Origin: Priapulus caudatus
Lineage: Eukaryota > Priapulida > Priapulimorpha > Priapulimorphida > Priapulidae
Direction of reading: 5' to 3'
DNA: 28,399 nucleotides
Assembly: GCF_000485595.1 (NCBI RefSeq)
Contig: NW_014577530.1
Coordinates: 109,542 to 137,940, forward strand
Made by a program: the position numbers and the translations under genes. Below, one piece after another: positions 13,304-20,478 of this stretch. The notes under the pieces are model-generated. The model did no database searches. It had not been told where the DNA came from and saw only the letters and a list, made by a program, of their open reading frames with translations. Numbering within the stretch: position 1 is the first letter of the stretch; each line of letters opens with the position of its first letter.

Positions 13304-16204
13304 TGTGTGTGGCTGTACATACAAGCATGCGCGCTGCACACGGACCTGCTATCTCTCACACCCCCGCTATCTCTCTCTGCGCGCAGGCTACGGCGGCTAC
13401 GGCGTGCACGACGCACCACACGTTCACACGTCCAAGAGCCGCGTGTTCACCACCGAGCCGCTATCGCTCGCCTTCGACCGCCTCGTCATCGACGGCAGCG
13501 AGGGAACCAACGACACGATGCGAGCGGTCGAGTTCGCTACGGAGCTGCCGTTCCGCAGCGGCGTGTCCAAGACCATCGTGCTGATCACGTGCAGCGGCTG
13601 CGAGTCCGAGTACATGACCGTGAGTGTGGCGCCCCCTGTGTGATCGATCGGGTCGCGGTCGCGCAATTTTCAGTTGCACCCCCTGTGAAAAAACCGCCCC
13701 AAAAACGTCAAAAGAAAAACGTCTGTCGCGTGTACTGCGTCATGAACGCGCATTCTTTAGACGTTTTTTTTAGGGGGGGGAGGTAGTGTCTTTACGGGTT
13801 AAATTGCATCGTTTTGTGAGTGGTTACGAATCGTGTACATGAACGTAAGTGGTGCGGTCAGCATTGCATATATGATGTCGAGTTAGTACCAGGGTTGCAG
13901 GTAGAATACAGTATGTGTTGAGTGTGTTACACGAGTGTTTTCCTACTCTACTCGCTAGATGGATTACACGAAACTGCAGCGACAGCTGTTGGAGAATGGC
14001 TTTAAGCTTCACATAATGTCTGACTACAACCTGCGCTTCAAGGGAGCGAAGCGGAGCAGCAAGAACAGGCAACTGCTCGGTACGTCGCGTTCCTAACGAC
14101 TTTATGAATTTACATGTGTTTACTTGAATTTACTTTGTACGGATCTCCGGCTCGAAGGACCACTTGTTGGAGTGAATTGCACGACAGAACGATACGATAA
14201 GAAGACGGCATAGTGTGTAGTAAAGTACTGTATAACTATTTATTCGATAAACTCTGTCGACGGTTGTACTTCGATACACGACTCGAAAAACACTGCCAAC
14301 GCCCGCTGACACCGTAATGCACTGCCAACGCTCGCTGACACGTATGCACTGCCAACGCTCGCTGTCACGTATGCACTAACGAAAATCCCAGTGACTATGA
14401 AGCATTTCCGCTCTCTCTCGCGCCCTCTTCAGGATAAGTTTAACGCTAATCTGAAATATACAAGTTATGAACGCAAACTCTTCGGAACATTATCACCCCT
14501 GAAGTTACATGAATTTATTTTGTACAGCCGACACAATTACACACACACAGGCACTCCTAGTGTCCCAAATGAAAAACATGCCATTTTATTAGATTAATAA
14601 ATTTAATTTAATGATTTAATGCTTGTTTCCTAGTTCGCACATAAAATCACAATTCCCAGTTCTTTTAAATCTGGAAGATTGTAATTTAAGAAAAAAATTA
14701 TCTTCTGTTTCCCGGTTCTCTGATAGTTAAAAATTGTTCGATTCCGCCACCCGGAAATAACCATATATAATTTAAAACATATAATTAATAGATCATATAA
14801 AAATATTATTGCCACAGGTATCGATGGCAAGTCCGTGTGCACGCTGAAGGATGTGAGAGATGTGGAGCTGGAGTGTGAGGAATCTCTCTACCGGCAGGTC
14901 GTCATGCCCAAGGACATCTGCGTGGCCCTCGCGCACGAGACCAACGGCAGCATGTTCTCACTGAACAGGTGGGTAGCAGCGTTGCCGCGGCGACGACGCT
15001 GAGACGTCGCGGAACTCTTCGTGCCGGACTTGTGTTATTGATTTTATAAATTGAATATTTATGCTTTAAATTTTATATATTTTATTGAGTTTATATAGGT
15101 TGCAGTTCCAACCACAGATATGTTCACTAAGGAAATCTAATCATTCTTGTTGCTGTTCCAACCACAGATATGTTCACTAAGGAAATCTAATCATTCTTGT
15201 TGCTGTTCCAACCACAGATATGTTCACTAAGGAAATCTAATAATTCTTGTTGCTGTTCCAACCACAGATATGTTCACTAAGGAAATCTAATAACCCGTGA
15301 TTACTTGCGCGACTGGCAGGTTCAGTAACACGCAGCTGCAGAGAAATTCAATCAAACGCGCTTCAGTCGTCGTATCGGCAAGGACCGCCTCGCGTCCAAT
15401 AGGCTAAATCTGCGCAAGTGGTGTGCGCGAGAACGAAGATGGCGCTGCAGTCGGCCGCTGATCGCGCGTGCGAAATGCAAAGCCAGCTGTCGTTTGTCAT
15501 GGTAAGTTTAATAGCCAAAGCATTATGCTAATACGAATCATAACATATAAATGTTGCCATTGATGATGTCAGAGATAATAATATGCAGGGGTGAATATTC
15601 GACACATTATTGTAATTCTGATAAGATTATGACAAATCATTGGACATTGTTGACGTTATGACATTAAATTGTGATAAAATATGATAATTTGTCTGTCATT
15701 AATTCATCCCTGATAATATTCAAGGAGTCATAATAGAGTTAATCTCTATATGTCTCTTGATATATGTATTAAGAATTGTGTGGTTTTCGCTGTTATAATT
15801 AAGCTATGTTGGACATATCACTTGTCGTTTGGGGCTAAACATTCCACCAGAAGGATGACCAACTAGAGTTGAGTCCGTACTGGACGTTACGTCATTGAGC
15901 GCGCGAACGATTCTGGCGCGCCATTGCGAGTTCAATCTGCTCCCCGCGTGTCGTACTCGAAGGGCGATGGGCTGATTGTATCATAGCACAAATTTTTGGT
16001 GTCGCAGCATGGGCTAAACGTAGAACTGGTACTCGCTCGCCACCTCGATTACTCGAATGGGGAGTCCGGGCCATCATTCGAGTAACTAAGACCGAGAGGT
16101 GGGACCGGGTGTACAGGTGGTGCCGCGTGGCTGTTATTGTGTTTATAAAGAATTTAGTCTGAGCTGACTCTCCTCTGCCTCTCGATCCTTTCAGCTGCTC
16201 TCTG

Positions 16205-16235
<31 letters not shown>

Positions 16236-18482
16236 TCAGTCTCTCTCTCTCTTCGGCCCCTCTCTTTGCTCTGCTCTCTCTCTTCCCCCACCCCCCACTC
16301 AGAATAGCTCTTTCTGCCGTTTTCTTTTATGGTGGTTGTGTGCGTTTTTTGGTCCACTCCTCGTACTGCATGAAATAAAAAACGTTTGCTGAAATGATGT
16401 GTAAGCGCCATACTGCGTAATCTGCATATCTGCGACTGAAATGTTATGTTTATGCAACCTTTGAGCCAACAGACCCTTCCAAAAAAGGATGCAGCCCAGT
16501 ACACTGCTGGGCGTGTGGCTGCATGTAAAAATATACATGTCTTGTTTCTTACTTAGATGTTCCCAGAGGAATACACCTACGATGATGATGATGACGATAC
16601 TAGTAACGAGAGCAACGTACCAAAAACACGCACCAGGAAGACCAGGAAGAACAAGAAGAATAGGAAATCCAAGAGACGCAACTCGTTCTTCTTCTTCTAA
16701 GTCACCTTGGAATTCGTCTCTGGTCAGCGCAGCGCGTTCATGCTGTTGTCGTCCAATGCAGCACAAATAGTCTTCAAACAGTACAAGATGTATAGTTTAC
16801 GTTCTGGGGTTCGTGAACCCTCGCCTTACTGCAGATCTATCGTGTCATGGCTGCCAACGGACCGATCGAAAACAACACTGCAACGGATGACAGCTCAGCA
16901 GAACTTGGTAGCTGCTGTCTTATATACATGATTGCGGCCCGCTCACTTACCATAGAGTATTAGTGGTAACCGCGTTTTAGTTTTACTATTACTGTGTACA
17001 AATATACACGTGTGCGTGGTGATTATTAATGGTCGATTTTTATAAATGTGTAGATATATAATGGACTCTTATTCATAGGTTTTTCACTCAGTGCTGGTTA
17101 AGTTGCGATCAAAGCCATTCGAGAACAAATGTTATGAACAAAGCGCAAGCAATAGAGAGTAGTAACAAATAAAGATAGTGTTGATTTTCTTCCAACCAGA
17201 TTAGCCTTACGAGATTTTATTGTCACATGGTTTAATTATGATCACCGGATTCCTCTTCACGACCCGATTAGTAACGATTACGGAGTAATAATTCTCTCTT
17301 TCCCTAATGTCATACGATGTGTGTAAGTTATGATTTATTGTGTAGTGTGATATATGATATGTACCAACTCAAACTGCAGTTTTCTATTATAAATCATGAC
17401 AACATGGAATTCAAATCTTTATATATGTGCAGTTTGCGCGTAGAGACTTTCGTGTTACAGAAAAAAAAAATTTGGCTACAAGGTCGCGTTTTGGAAAGAA
17501 TGTGCAGGTTGGTCGACTATAGGCGTGTAATGTTCTATTGATGTTTCTTTTAATGTTGTAGATAACAATGTTATTAGAGTTTGATCGTGATTTATAATCA
17601 ATGCAATCTTTCTAGTTATTTGACTTGTGTACGTGATTGTTCAATCGCAATTACAATAGAGTGAACACAAAACACGAGCCTTTCATGTTTCATTTGTCTC
17701 ACCTGTATTACAATCGAGCTTCAACAGCACAATAAATCACACAATAACAGCTAGGGTCCCCACACAGCCCTTAAAAGTCCTTGAATTTTGTCCTTTGTCC
17801 TTGAAAGTCCTTAATTTTTCCTTTTGTTATTGAAAGTCCTTGGAAATGGGCCCAATTTGTCCTTATTTTGTCTAATGTCGTGGAAATTTATATTTTTGAC
17901 CTAAAATATAAGTAAATCTTCATTGCTGGTTATCTAACTGACCCCTTTGTGGGAACCATGCACCTGAGTACCTAGCAATAATAATCACAAAGCACAAAGC
18001 ACAAAATATGATTATACGGCTGTAATACGCGTTTTTACAGTTGCACAAACACATACACACACATTAACGGACGCGCACACGCGTGCGCGTGTATTATAGC
18101 CGTCAATTCACATTTTGTGCCTCGGTGAGTGAAAAAGTTTCGGCTGAAATACGGTCATTTGCTGTTGAAAGTTTTTCCATGCTTGACTGGTCGTGGGCGA
18201 TACTATCCGCGAGAGGGGAGTAAGGAAGTGAGGAAGAGCGAGAGACGGCGGACAGAGAGGAGAAGAGGGACGGGGGAGAAAGATAAATATGTATATATAT
18301 ATTTCACCGTGCGACTGATGCCGTGAACGATACTATCCGCGAGAATGGAGTAAAAAAGTGAGCAAGGGAAAGAAATGGAATAAGGCGAGTATATATATAT
18401 GTATATACACGTGTCTATATTATTATATAGCGCCCGAGAAAGAGAGCATCAGAGAGAGAGAGAGATATACAGTGTGTGTGTG

Positions 18483-18514
<32 letters not shown>

Positions 18515-20421
18515 TGAAGAGAAATATTGCGAGAGAGAGAGTGAGAGGGAAGGCGAGAGAAGTACCTATATTGGAAGGAAGATGTGCATCCGTGCGTGTG
18601 TGTGTGCTGTTTGTGCCATACGTGCATTTGTCTGCGCGTGTGTACTGCGCATACGTGTGCACATCTCCGTCTGCATTCTTTCCTTCCTCCGTCCCTCTCC
18701 CCTTTCTCTCCTCTTTCCTTCATCCTCCCCTCTCCCCTTTCTTTCCTCTTTCCTTCCTCCTCCCCTCTCACTCCCTTCCCCTCGGTATTTCCATCCCCCT
18801 CTCGCGGATAGTGTCGCCTACGGCATCAGTTGCACGGTGAAAAGCTAGCCAGGCAAATGGCCGGTTTTCAGACTCAACTTTTTCACCCCCAAAGCACAAA
18901 ATATGATTATACGGCTATATAACGCGTTTTTACAGTCACAACTACACACATACACACACACTAACGGACGCGCACACGCGGGTACAGTCGCACGCACGCG
19001 TGCGCATGTAATATAGGCCGCCGCCGTAAAGTCACATTTTGTGCCTGGCATCATCCTGAACCATCATCGACACGAAGAAACCCGTTAACACTTTTGGAGG
19101 CTAGTATCGACTTGAAGATACCCGTTAAGATTTCCGGCACCTCTACGCGTGCGTTCAATATGTACAGAAGCGGGATCGATTAGCGATCAGCACCCGGATA
19201 TGTCCTTGGATCTGTTCTTTCGACGCCAGCGCGTCTCGGCCGGGTCGAAGCCTTGTTCGCTGGCTCCGTAGACGGCCCAGTGCGGCATCTTCGCCATGTA
19301 ATCGAGGGAGGTGAAGCGCTCGCCGCCGCCGCTGTCGACGTAGCGTTGGATGAGCTCGTGGAAGCGAGGGTAGTCAATCCACGTCCACCACTCACCGTTC
19401 ACCTTAAACTGCAGAGGAACGCAACAGACAAGGTGTACTACGAGAAATCTTGGAGTTACAAACATACATTCAAGTTCACCACTCCCCCTTCACCTTAAAC
19501 TGCAGAGGAAAATTCTTGTTGCTGTTCCAACCACAGATATGTTCACTAAGGAAATCTAATAACGCCGGTGATTACTTCCACTGCAGGTTCACTAACAGCG
19601 CACTGCAGAAGAAATTCATCAACGTCTTCAGTCGTCGTATCGCGAAGACCGCCTCGCCGTCCCCCTGCCAAGTCTGCGTGTGCGCGGAGAACGAAGATGG
19701 CGCTGCAGTCGCCCGCTGTCGGCCGTGCGAGATGCCAAAGCCACTGTCGTTTGTCATGGTAAGTTAATAGCACAGCATATATGTAATACAATCTAACATT
19801 AACATGTTGCCATGATATGTCATAAGATAATAATATCAGGGGTGAATATCGACAAATTATTGTAATTCTGATAAATTATGACAAATCATGACATTGTGAC
19901 GTTATGACATTAAATTGTGATAAAATATGATAATTTGTCTGTCATTATTCATCCCTGATAATATCAAGAGTACATAATAGAGTACATCTCTATTATGTAC
20001 TCTTGATAATATGTATTAGAATTGTGTGGCTTTCCCTGTTATAATTAAGCTATCGTTGGACTATACACTTGTCGTTGGGCTAAACATTCCACCAGGAAGA
20101 TGACCAACTAGAGTTTGAGTCCGTACGGACGTTACGTCATTGAGCGACGATTCTGGCCGCCATTGCTGAGTTCAATCTCTCCCCTGTGTCGTACTCGATA
20201 GCATGGCTGATAGTATCATAGCAGCAAATTTTTTGGGTGTCGCAGCATGGGCTAAACGTAGACTGGTACTCGCTCCCACCTCGATTACTCGATGGGGGAG
20301 TCCCCCCATCGAGTAACTAAGCCGAGAGGTGGGACCGGGTGTACCAGGTGGTGCCGCGTGGGTGTTATTTGTTTATAAACAATTTAGTCTGACTGACTCT
20401 CTCTCCTCTCTCCTTTCACCT

Positions 20422-20478
<57 letters not shown>

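Larger units (their letters stand above)
15249..18021 (+). repeat. Tandem duplication, left copy
   Basis: Matches 19511-22168. From about 16541 to 18021 the copies differ only by a handful of substitutions and two GAT units. Upstream of that, the left copy is longer by over 100 bp through many small insertions. It ends at the tip of the inverted-repeat element at 17999. Confidence 0.9.

Noticed and set aside
14391-14597. Small gene in intron 24
   Set aside because: No domain features, no splice or codon signature, and AT-rich composition like the surrounding intron.
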